DNA from: Phycisphaerae bacterium
GTDB lineage: Bacteria; Planctomycetota; Phycisphaerae; Phycisphaerales; SM1A02
Assembly (NCBI GenBank): GCA_002684755.1
Contig: NYVS01000103.1
Coordinates: 1 to 6,567 of the forward strand
Reading direction: 5' to 3'
DNA length: 6,567 nucleotides
Position numbers and translations under genes: made by a program. Positions 1-6,160 of the stretch are shown here, in pieces (the first letter of the stretch is position 1; each line of letters starts with the position of its first letter). The notes beneath the pieces are model-generated. The model was not told where the DNA came from, ran no database searches, and saw only the letters and a program-made list of their open reading frames with translations.

Positions 1-360
1 ATCTTCCGCAGACGAGTCGTCGAGGAGATCGGCTTCTTCGACACCATGCTGGGGGCCGGCACCCCGTTCCCCTGCGAGGACATCGATTACGTCGCCCGCG
101 CCTCATTCGCCGGATTCACCGGCGGACTGTTCCCCGAACTCGTCGTCCGTCACGAGCACGGAAGGCGGACGGCACGCGAGTTCGGGGACATCCTCACGGA
201 CTACGATCGCGGTCGCGGGGCCTACTACGCGAAGAACATCATGGCAGGGCGACTGTTCTTTCTCTTTCACTGGATCCGGCAATCCCTCGGACCTGAACGC
301 GGTATCGCCACCGAAATCAAGTCCGCGTGGCGATACCTCAGGATGCGGATTCGAGGATGA
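1..360 (+). CDS. Family-2 glycosyltransferase, C-terminal part (cut by window edge)
   Basis: The reading frame is open from the first base and ends at TGA 358-360, leaving 119 residues; the N-terminus with the nucleotide-sugar binding site lies outside the window. The visible part matches the end of a GT-A catalytic domain of the GT2 type: 'EEIGFFD' at residues 8-14, then 'GAGTPFPCEDIDYVAR' at 18-33, where E26-D27 and D29 correspond to the acidic 'ED-D' motif that usually supplies the catalytic base and binds the acceptor. A 'GF' turn (38-39) and a 'RHEHGRR' segment (50-56) follow. The tail has a hydrophobic stretch 'LFFLFHWI' (85-92) and is basic at the end, which could bring the protein to the membrane. 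It would transfer a sugar from a nucleotide-sugar donor to a growing glycan; donor and acceptor cannot be read from this fragment. Its stop overlaps the start of the next small ORF, so it probably heads or continues an operon with the sulfotransferases downstream. Confidence 0.85.
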   Translation: MFRRRVVEEIGFFDTMLGAGTPFPCEDIDYVARASFAGFTGGLFPELVVRHEHGRRTAREFGDILTDYDRGRGAYYAKNIMAGRLFFLFHWIRQSLGPERGIATEIKSAWRYLRMRIRG

Positions 361-512
361 GGATCTTCCGACGCCATGACCGGGATACCAATCTCGACCC
401 ACGCATGACCGGAGACGGTCTCGCAGAGCATTTCGGTCTGAACCGAAGCGTGAACGCGGTTTTGCTTCAGGACCAGGAGCGGGCCGATCACACTGAAAAC
501 GAAACTCCATGA
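357..512 (+). CDS. Candidate small protein, 51 aa, coupled to both neighbours
   Basis: I do not recognise this product. The ORF starts at ATG 357, which overlaps the glycosyltransferase stop (ATGA, 357-360), and ends at TGA 510-512, which overlaps the next sulfotransferase start (ATGA, 509-512). This double overlap is what translationally coupled operon genes look like, and it fills an otherwise unexplained 148-base gap. A 'GAGG' sits directly against the ATG, too close to be a normal ribosome site, so coupling by re-initiation would be needed. The product is hydrophilic, arginine-rich at the N-terminus ('MRIFRRHDRD') and acidic at the C-terminus, with no signal peptide, membrane segment or cysteine. 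By hand count 31 of 50 sense codons after the start end in G or C, similar to the neighbouring genes but not diagnostic. The frame also stays open upstream to a GTG at 327. It may be a genuine small partner protein or a chance ORF in a GC-rich spacer. Confidence 0.4.
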   Translation: MRIFRRHDRDTNLDPRMTGDGLAEHFGLNRSVNAVLLQDQERADHTENETP

Positions 513-1255
513 ATCGAACGAACGAACGACGACGATTCATCATTCTCACGGATCAACGAAGTGGCTCCAACCACCTTGAAGACCTGCTGGGCAGTCATCG
601 GGCGGTCAAGATCGCCGGTGAGCTCTTCAATCCGAGCCACGACCACAACAGTCGCAACAACCCGCTTCCCGAGAAACTCCGTGGCCTGAGGAAGCGGGAT
701 CCGATCGCCTACCTCGAAGCCTTCTTCGAACAGCCGTTCGATGAGTCGATCACACATGTCGGATTCCGGCTCTTCCACGATCATGCACGCTGCAGGACCG
801 AGCGGACCATCTGGGCCAACCTTCGACGAACGAAGGATCTCCAGGTCGTCCACCTCAAGCGACGCAACCTGCTCCGCAACCTCCTCTCCTTGAAGCTCGC
901 CATGAGATCGGACAACTGGCAGCGGATGGAGGGCACGCCCCCCGTCCGATACGAACCCCTCAGGATCGAGTACCAGGAGGTGATCGCGCACATCAGAGCG
1001 AGGGAGCGGAGTTTCGCTCGCGGAAAGCGGTTTTTTCGACGACATCGAAGGGCCGAGATCCTCTACGAGGATCTCGAACGGGACCAGGAATCCCAGCTCG
1101 CGGCGCTTCTCCGTTTCCTCGGCCTCCCCCCGCAGCCGCTCGCGAGCAGCAGCCGCAAACAGAATCAACAATCCACCCGCGAACTGATTGAGAACCACGC
1201 CGAACTCGAAGCCCGGTTTCGTCACACCAGGTGGCATGAATTCTTTCAGGACTGA
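509..1255 (+). CDS. PAPS-dependent sulfotransferase, Stf0/NodH-like
   Basis: A 248-residue cytoplasmic enzyme predicted to move sulfate from 3'-phosphoadenosine-5'-phosphosulfate (PAPS) to a hydroxyl of a carbohydrate acceptor. The N-terminus carries the 5'-phosphosulfate binding loop 'TDQRSGSNHLEDLL' at 14-27, followed by 'GELFNPSH' (37-44), as in NodH and Stf0-type enzymes. The 3'-phosphate motif is visible at 119-127: R119 and S127 are eight residues apart, the standard spacing, within 'HLKRRNLLRNLLS'. Near the C-terminus 'ILYEDLERD' (184-192) and 'LLRFLGLP' (200-207) are typical of the family, and 'ELIENHAELEARFRHT' (225-240) resembles its usual C-terminal helix. ATG 509 is the only reasonable start: in-frame TGA 494-496 lies just upstream and the P-loop begins only 13 residues in. 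No strong Shine-Dalgarno sequence is seen, in keeping with coupling to the small ORF upstream. The next sulfotransferase starts seven bases after the stop. The family call is strong; the acceptor is unknown. Confidence 0.88.
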   Translation: MNRTNERRRFIILTDQRSGSNHLEDLLGSHRAVKIAGELFNPSHDHNSRNNPLPEKLRGLRKRDPIAYLEAFFEQPFDESITHVGFRLFHDHARCRTERTIWANLRRTKDLQVVHLKRRNLLRNLLSLKLAMRSDNWQRMEGTPPVRYEPLRIEYQEVIAHIRARERSFARGKRFFRRHRRAEILYEDLERDQESQLAALLRFLGLPPQPLASSSRKQNQQSTRELIENHAELEARFRHTRWHEFFQD

Positions 1256-1262
1256 ACCCCCG

Positions 1263-2117
1263 ATGACCAACGAGCCCGATGCCGGGAATCCACCTGCCGA
1301 CGCGTTTCCGATCTTCCTGCTTGGATCTGGCCGGAGTGGCACCACGCTGCTCCAGAAGATCCTCAACAGCGCGGATGACGTGATGATCTGGGGAGAGCAC
1401 GGAGGCTTCCTGAAGAAGGTCGCCAACGCCTATTTTCACCACACCGAGAGTGCCAAGGTGGCCGGGGCGATCTTCGGGAAGAATCGCGTCGCGAAGAACC
1501 CGAACCTCGATTTCAACCGGTTGAAGCTGACGGACATCGACTACTGCTGGATGAACTGGTACGGAAGACGAGAGGCGACTGCGAACTTCGCCGGCCTCAT
1601 CGAGTCGTTCTTCCATCCTCCGACGATGACGAAGCGACACTGGGGTTTCAAGGAGATTCGTTACGGCGGGGATGACCGGACCATCGAGATGCTCGCGGAA
1701 CTCTTCCCGAACGCGAGATTCGTCTTCATCGCCCGGAATCCCGTCGACGTCATCGCAAGTCAGGCTGCGCTGGGCTGGGGGTCGAAGACGGCCCTGAGAA
1801 GTGGATGGAAGCAACTTGCCGAAGCGTGGGCCGCCCAGAACCGAGGGTTGCTCGAATTCAACCGGGCGAACGAGGACCGAACTCGTTTCGTCAGGTTCGA
1901 ACCATTGATTTCGAAGGACTCCGGCGAAGTGGAAGGCCTGTTCGAGTGGCTTGGCTTCGAGACGAGCGATCGGCAGGGCGAGCTCGTCGATCTCAAGGAA
2001 GGCATCCTCGAAAAGAAGCGGATGGACGGCAAACCGCACCGGGCGATGTTCTCCGAGCGGAGACTCAGGCACATCGCACGCATCGTCCGGGGCCCGAGCA
2101 CGGCGCTCGGCTACTGA
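1263..2117 (+). CDS. PAPS-dependent sulfotransferase, Sulfotransfer_3-like
   Basis: A 284-residue sulfotransferase predicted to act in the cytoplasm on a carbohydrate or other hydroxyl acceptor. The PAPS 5'-phosphosulfate loop is textbook: 'FLLGSGRSGTTLLQKIL' at 18-34. 'GEHGGFLKKV' (44-53) follows where related enzymes have the 'GE' acceptor-side motif. The 3'-phosphate binding motif is 'FIARNPVDVIAS' at 155-166, with R158 and S166 eight apart. 'HWGFKEIRY' (126-134) matches the 'wg.K' strand of this family, and 'FEWLGFE' (227-233) the usual C-terminal 'FLG' turn. The end, 'GPSTALGY', resembles the 'l...lGY' ending common in these proteins. I chose ATG 1263, seven bases after the upstream stop. 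An in-frame ATG at 1236 would add nine residues and overlap the previous gene by 20 bases, so it is possible but less economical. This is the last gene of the + strand cluster, and its sequence is clearly different from the preceding sulfotransferase, so it probably sulfates another position or acceptor. Confidence 0.88.
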   Translation: MTNEPDAGNPPADAFPIFLLGSGRSGTTLLQKILNSADDVMIWGEHGGFLKKVANAYFHHTESAKVAGAIFGKNRVAKNPNLDFNRLKLTDIDYCWMNWYGRREATANFAGLIESFFHPPTMTKRHWGFKEIRYGGDDRTIEMLAELFPNARFVFIARNPVDVIASQAALGWGSKTALRSGWKQLAEAWAAQNRGLLEFNRANEDRTRFVRFEPLISKDSGEVEGLFEWLGFETSDRQGELVDLKEGILEKKRMDGKPHRAMFSERRLRHIARIVRGPSTALGY

Positions 2118-2160
2118 GTCGACACCGGACACCGCCGTCATCTCCGCCGCACCGGCATTG
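2118..2160. other. Convergent intergenic gap
   Basis: These 43 bases separate the stop codons of two gene clusters that run toward each other. I looked for a bidirectional hairpin terminator and found no convincing stem followed by a T-run on either strand. Transcripts from either side may therefore read into the opposite cluster, or termination may be Rho-dependent. Confidence 0.6.
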
Positions 2161-3093
2161 CTACCGCCGACCTGCCGCCTGTCTGCCGCGAGGACGAATC
2201 ATCCGATGCTCGATGAACGTTTCGGTGCCGCGAAATCGGACCGAGACCCGCCGATCGTGAAGAATCAGCGCCGGGTCCCTTTCGATCCCGTCGAGGTAGT
2301 CCTGATATTCCGCCGAGGCGTCCCAGTGACATCCGCGATCGATGCTCTCGCGGGCATAATCTCGAAGCGTGCTGAGGAACTTGAAGTGGAAGAGATACGT
2401 TCGATCCCGAGCAAGGCTTCGCGAGGGCGCTTCCGTGTGATGATGGCCGAGCGAAAGCGGCATGCCCTTCGAATACCGCACCAGCGGATACTTCCGAATC
2501 ATGGCGGCGTTCCGGAAGACCCTCGCCCGCACGCCCTGGAAGTAGATTCGCTGCAGCCTGCGGAAGTCCCTTGCGAAGAACAGCGACAGATGGCGAGGCC
2601 GGTCGAAGAAGGGGCAGGTCTCGAAGATGCTGCGTCCGGGGCGAAGCGTGGTCTCGGCGATCGCCCGGTCCGAGTACATGTCCAGCATCATCGATTTCAC
2701 GACCGTCCGGCCGGTGGCATCCAATGCCCCCACGAAGTCATGGAAGCGTCGCCCCTGATCGCAGAACGGGTAGTAGAAGAATTCGTCCAGATCGAGCAGA
2801 AGGCACCAGTGCCCGACGCCGAACCGCTCGAGCAACGCCTCCTGCCAGTCCACGCCGAATCGACTGTCCTGGTAAGGCTTTCCGGTGCGCCAGACATGCA
2901 CGGCCTCCTCGGCGAGGGCGATGTCGACGGATTCGTCGGTCGATCCGTTATCGACGAAGAAAAAGCGCTCGACGCCGAGACGCCGGTGGTATTCCAGAAA
3001 TTCAGGTAGTCGCAGCGCCTCGTTTCTACCGCAGAAGAAGCACCGGATCTCCTCGGTCCGATCGGGGATGGCCAGGTTGTCCAGTCGTTCCAT
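2161..3093 (-). CDS. Glycosyltransferase, Glyco_tranf_2_4 / GT92-like
   Basis: A 310-residue GT-A-fold glycosyltransferase. The N-terminal strand 'IRCFFCGRNEALRLPEFLEY' (16-35) leads to 'HRRLGVERFFFVDNGSTDES' (36-55), where D48 and the 'NGSTD' turn correspond to the nucleotide-sugar binding site. 'LLLDLDEFFYYP' (98-109) carries the metal-binding D-x-D (D101, D103), and the 'DLDEFF' form is typical of the Glyco_tranf_2_4/GT92-like families. A 'GHHHTEAP' motif (216-223) and 'FHFKF' (235-239) toward the C-terminus are where this group often has a catalytic-side histidine segment. No transmembrane segment or signal peptide is seen. I start at ATG 3093, which has an AGGGG 8 bases upstream and puts the first catalytic strand near the N-terminus. 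A TTG at 3177 would add 28 low-complexity arginine-rich residues and is less likely. It follows the double glycosyltransferase after 132 bases and is the last gene of the - strand cluster. Donor sugar and acceptor are not readable. Confidence 0.82.
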   Translation of the reverse strand: MERLDNLAIPDRTEEIRCFFCGRNEALRLPEFLEYHRRLGVERFFFVDNGSTDESVDIALAEEAVHVWRTGKPYQDSRFGVDWQEALLERFGVGHWCLLLDLDEFFYYPFCDQGRRFHDFVGALDATGRTVVKSMMLDMYSDRAIAETTLRPGRSIFETCPFFDRPRHLSLFFARDFRRLQRIYFQGVRARVFRNAAMIRKYPLVRYSKGMPLSLGHHHTEAPSRSLARDRTYLFHFKFLSTLRDYARESIDRGCHWDASAEYQDYLDGIERDPALILHDRRVSVRFRGTETFIEHRMIRPRGRQAAGRR

Positions 3094-3225
3094 GAGCCTC
3101 GCCCCTGCTTCGACGCCGTACCGCCCGCGATCCACACGGCCGGATCTCCACGAAACGGCCGCACGCTCCGAGATCAAGCGTAACGCATCCGCGTTCCACG
3201 AATGATCTGCCGTCGAATCGATCCG
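3094..3225 (-). other. Spacer between the two minus-strand glycosyltransferase genes
   Basis: This is the widest gap inside the - strand cluster (132 bases). It holds two weak inverted repeats: CGGCCG at 3137-3142 and again at 3156-3161 (6-bp stem, 13-base loop), and AACGC/GCGTT at 3182-3195 with a 4-base loop. Neither is followed by a T-run, so I do not call a terminator. The gap could hold a secondary promoter for the last gene, but no clear -35/-10 pair is visible. A TTG-started N-terminal extension of the downstream gene could occupy 3094-3177. Confidence 0.35.
3102..3106 (-). promoter_or_regulatory. Shine-Dalgarno-like site for the 3093 start
   Basis: Read on the - strand, AGGGG ends 8 bases before ATG 3093. 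It is among the better placed ribosome-binding sequences in this window and supports the ATG over the TTG at 3177. The purine tract continues as GCGAGG closer to the start codon. Confidence 0.4.
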
Positions 3226-5427
3226 TCACGCATCCCCGGGAGATGGCGGACGCCTCCCCCAGCGCAACACGCGATACACGATCGAGGCGACGCCGCACTT
3301 GATCTCCGAGAGGACGCGGCCGGACATGGGAGGTCGAAAACCATCGGCTTTCCCACCGGAACAATCCGCGTCGAGAACGCTTCTTCGAGAGGACACGCCT
3401 CGGAACCGAGTGGCTTCGAACACGCCGCGAATGATCCGACGAGGAAAGATCGTGAGCAGATCGATTCTGCAGAGTGTCAGAAGTGGATCGGTGCGCAACG
3501 ACCTCCCGATCCAATGCAACGCTCCGCGGTCCCCGCCGCCGAAGACCGAGGCATGGGCGAGATAGGCGTAGAAGTTGATCTTCGAGGAACGCAGGAGCCG
3601 CGACGAGACCATGGGCCGCTCCCGTCGCACCGTGTCGAGCACCTGCTGATGCGCGCGCTCCATCTTCTCGACGTGACTCGACATCGCCCCCGGAGTCCTG
3701 CGATACGCCACGAGGAACTCCGGAACGACGTCGTAATCGAATCGCGCGGCCAGGCGGAGATAGAGGTCGAGATCCTCGCAGCCGAGCTCGAATTCGGCTC
3801 GGTAACCGCCGATCGCCTCCAGCGAACGCTTCCGGATGATCGTGGAGCTCGCATTCCCGAGGAAGTTGTGAAAGACCAGCAAGGGAAAGACGTGACCACT
3901 CGCCCTCGACACGTGGACCCCGCCGATCGGCCGATTCTCCTCGTCGATGTCCGTCGACCACGCGTACACCACCGCGAGATCCGATGACGCTCCCTCGAAG
4001 CGGGCCAACATCTTCGCGACCGCCGTGGGGTGCCAGATGTCGTCGGCGTCGACGAATCCCAGGAACTCCCCCTTCGCCACGTCGATCGCCCGGTTTCGAG
4101 CGGTCGCCACCCCGGCATTCCCCTGCGTGAGCACGGTGATGCGGGAATCCTCCGCCGCATACCGGGATGCGATTTCGTGAGTCCGGTCGGTCGATCCATC
4201 GTCGACCACGATGATCTCCAGATCCGTATGGGTCTGCCGTAGAAGCGATTCGATCGTGAATCCGATGTACCGCTCCGCGTCATAGGCTGGAACCACCATC
4301 GAGATCGACGGACCTTCACGCCGCTCGGATGTTTCCTGGACCCGAATTCGTTCCGGTCGTTCCGGGAGGCATGCGGTCTCCGGAGCAGGCAGCGGCGGTT
4401 CCTCCTCGGGCCTGCTCGATTCGTCGATGCCTCCGATCGATTTCCAGATCTCCGGAATCTCTGGAATCTCGATCAAGAGGGGTGAATCCTCGAACCTGCC
4501 CTGCCTCAGGCGATCGATCTCGATATCCGTGTAGGCGATCCACCGCCGGTGATACGCCTTCACCGCTTCGACGTCGAATTCCAGATGGGCGACCAGATCG
4601 TGCCAGAACCGAGCGGGGAAGTACTCCACCTCGACGCCCGAGGCGAACCGCCTGGGATACGGCCAGCGGCTCTTGCTCAGGAAGTCCAGGTGATCGTGGA
4701 ACTTGTAGTGCAGCAGCTTCCCCGCGTCCCAGTGCTTCACCGGCCTGCCAGTCGCGCTCATCACCTGATGGACGTTCTTCGGAATCAGCCCTGCAGCGAC
4801 CCGCAGCGCCGTCTTCCCCGACATATGACCGAGGTACCCGCCGACGGTGAATCGCCGGTCGCGGATCGGATCGAACATCTCACGCCGATGGCGTCTCGAG
4901 TACGCCGGCGTCTTGAAGAGGACGTGACTCGATAAATCGACATCCGTGTCGCACCCGCGGGGCACGACCTCATAGGTGTCACGAAAAAAGACCGCATCGA
5001 CGTCGGACGGGCAATCAAGAAACAGGTCCTGAATCGCGCCCCGCGTCGGATTTTCGACCATCACCAATTCGTCCGCGTCAAGCGAGATCAACCATTCGAC
5101 GCCGTCCTTTCGAGCGAGCTGCGTCGCCCAGCGGGTCGCCAACTTCTGCCTTGCCATCCAAGGCCCGTTTCGAGCCTGCAGGATGTCGTCCTTCAATTCC
5201 GGCGGAACATCGGCCAACCCTTCGAGATCAGGACAGCTGAGGCCCGGAACATCCCGGATGGACCGCATCGACTCATCGGACGAACCGTCATCGAAGACGT
5301 AGAAGTGTGTCACACCGAGAAACCGGTGATACTCCAGATTCGGCCGCAGCAACCGAGCCTCGTTCTTCTGGGTGATCACCAGCCCGATGCCGATCGACGC
5401 CCGCGGATTGTCGTTCCGCCTGTTCAT
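3226..5427 (-). CDS. Double glycosyltransferase: Glyco_tranf_2_4-like domain fused to GT2 domain
   Basis: A 733-residue protein with two separate GT-A domains. The first spans roughly 11-310: 'GIGLVITQKNEARLLRPN' (13-30), 'EYHRFLGVTHFYVFDDGSSD' (32-51) as the nucleotide-sugar site, 'WLISLDADELV' (112-122) with metal-binding D117-x-D119, and 'LLHYKFHDH' (238-246). The second spans roughly 374-600 and is a classical GT2 domain: 'SMVVPAYDAERYIGFTIESL' (376-395), 'IIVVDDGSTDRT' (405-416), 'GNAGVATARNRAI' (436-448), 'FVDADDIW' (458-465) and the late 'CEDLDLYLRL' (550-559) with the acidic base pair. A proline- and glutamate-rich linker joins them at about 318-372. Both domains keep their key acidic residues, so both should be active and may add two sugars in sequence. 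The open frame runs 83 codons further upstream, but that part overlaps the preceding sulfotransferase and is arginine-rich shadow sequence. I therefore start at ATG 5427, 13 bases after that gene's stop. The final 130 residues are unassigned and basic. Confidence 0.86.
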   Translation of the reverse strand: MNRRNDNPRASIGIGLVITQKNEARLLRPNLEYHRFLGVTHFYVFDDGSSDESMRSIRDVPGLSCPDLEGLADVPPELKDDILQARNGPWMARQKLATRWATQLARKDGVEWLISLDADELVMVENPTRGAIQDLFLDCPSDVDAVFFRDTYEVVPRGCDTDVDLSSHVLFKTPAYSRRHRREMFDPIRDRRFTVGGYLGHMSGKTALRVAAGLIPKNVHQVMSATGRPVKHWDAGKLLHYKFHDHLDFLSKSRWPYPRRFASGVEVEYFPARFWHDLVAHLEFDVEAVKAYHRRWIAYTDIEIDRLRQGRFEDSPLLIEIPEIPEIWKSIGGIDESSRPEEEPPLPAPETACLPERPERIRVQETSERREGPSISMVVPAYDAERYIGFTIESLLRQTHTDLEIIVVDDGSTDRTHEIASRYAAEDSRITVLTQGNAGVATARNRAIDVAKGEFLGFVDADDIWHPTAVAKMLARFEGASSDLAVVYAWSTDIDEENRPIGGVHVSRASGHVFPLLVFHNFLGNASSTIIRKRSLEAIGGYRAEFELGCEDLDLYLRLAARFDYDVVPEFLVAYRRTPGAMSSHVEKMERAHQQVLDTVRRERPMVSSRLLRSSKINFYAYLAHASVFGGGDRGALHWIGRSLRTDPLLTLCRIDLLTIFPRRIIRGVFEATRFRGVSSRRSVLDADCSGGKADGFRPPMSGRVLSEIKCGVASIVYRVLRWGRRPPSPGDA

Positions 5428-5440
5428 GAAGCAATCCGTT

Positions 5441-6160
5441 CTACGTCCATGGCGACCACCGGACCGCTTTCGCTCGACGACGGTACGCCTTCGCCGACCA
5501 CGACGCCGGGACACCATTACCCGGTGCCGGCCGGGACTCGAATCCTCGGACGGGATTCTGCCAGCCTTCCTCCGCCTCCAGGACCGCGCCGTGAAGCTCG
5601 AAGTCGGACGCGAGCCGTTGTCGCAGCTCCGCTTCGAGCCCGGAGGAGATCGTCGTCGGAATCCGCTTGGAGGCATTGAGCACCGGCAATCGAACTCGAA
5701 GCGTCAGACGCTCGTTCATGAAGGCCACGAATCGGTCGACGCGTTCGAGCGCGAAGATCCTGTTCACGCCGACCTCACCGGTCTCGTCCTGGACGAATTC
5801 ATGCTGCGTCCGCACCCTGCAACCCTGCTCGGAGCAAAGAAAGTTCGCGACGAATTCCTCGAATGACCAACCGCGATCAAACCAATTCCTTTGCTTGCGG
5901 TCCGGGCGAAGCATGTAGCGATACCAGCTTCGAAGCTGTTCCAGCGGATCCCGGATCAGGCAGACCGTCTCGAGCATTCCTTGATCATCGCCCAGGAGAG
6001 ACGCAAGTCCGCGTTCATACGTGGCGAGGTCGACGTGCGTGAGCCTCGGATGGCCACCAAGCACCCCACCGGCGTACGGCCCGTAGACCTCCTCCGCGCT
6101 GCTGGACCCGGACTTCGGCGTGCAAAGAAACACGAGACGTTCGACTGGAAAGGCAAGCAT
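5441..6160 (-). CDS. Small sulfotransferase-like protein
   Basis: A 239-residue protein with the two hallmark PAPS motifs of sulfotransferases. The 5'-phosphosulfate loop 'FLCTPKSGSSSAEEVYG' lies at 11-27 in the 'TPKSGS' form seen in Sulfotransfer_2-like and related proteins. The 3'-phosphate motif 'LIRDPLEQLRSWYRYML' lies at 68-84, with R70 and S78 eight apart. 'RIFALERVDRFVAFMNERL' (134-152) and 'LNASKR' (161-166) match the 'lE..d.f...l...l...' and 'N.S' positions of this group. The C-terminal 23 residues are unusually basic and aromatic ('SAKAYRRRAKAVRWSPWT'), possibly a contact surface for membrane or partner. ATG 6160 places the P-loop strand just after the N-terminus, as usual. A GTG at 6274 would add 38 residues without recognisable features. 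It is the first gene of the - strand cluster and its stop is 13 bases before the double glycosyltransferase, so the two are probably co-transcribed. The enzyme class is well supported, the acceptor is not. Confidence 0.8.
   Translation of the reverse strand: MLAFPVERLVFLCTPKSGSSSAEEVYGPYAGGVLGGHPRLTHVDLATYERGLASLLGDDQGMLETVCLIRDPLEQLRSWYRYMLRPDRKQRNWFDRGWSFEEFVANFLCSEQGCRVRTQHEFVQDETGEVGVNRIFALERVDRFVAFMNERLTLRVRLPVLNASKRIPTTISSGLEAELRQRLASDFELHGAVLEAEEGWQNPVRGFESRPAPGNGVPASWSAKAYRRRAKAVRWSPWT

Noticed and set aside
488..1426. Minus-strand open frame of 312 codons opposite the first sulfotransferase
   Set aside because: Antisense shadow; the + strand frame carries clear PAPS-binding motifs and this one carries nothing recognisable.
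993..2141. Long minus-strand open frame (382 codons) opposite the two sulfotransferase genes
   Set aside because: It lies antisense to well-supported genes, has no recognisable motif and a composition rich in Arg, Pro and Glu, as expected of a shadow frame in GC-rich DNA.
1951..3009. Plus-strand open frame of 352 codons across the convergent gap
   Set aside because: It overlaps the end of one gene in another frame and runs antisense to the glycosyltransferase; no family motifs.
3026..3961. Minus-strand open frame of 311 codons overlapping both minus-strand glycosyltransferase genes
   Set aside because: It is a frame-shifted shadow of the fusion protein, rich in arginine; the other frame has intact glycosyltransferase motifs.
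4448..4480. Near-repeat GGAATCTC in the linker of the double glycosyltransferase, encoding 'IPEIPEI'
   Set aside because: Only two imperfect 9-base copies inside coding sequence; consistent with simple expansion in a flexible linker and no sign of function.
5428..5676. N-terminal extension of the double glycosyltransferase to ATG 5676
   Set aside because: It would overlap the upstream sulfotransferase by more than 230 bases, is arginine/serine-rich and comes before the natural first strand of the domain; ATG 5427 just after the upstream stop fits better.
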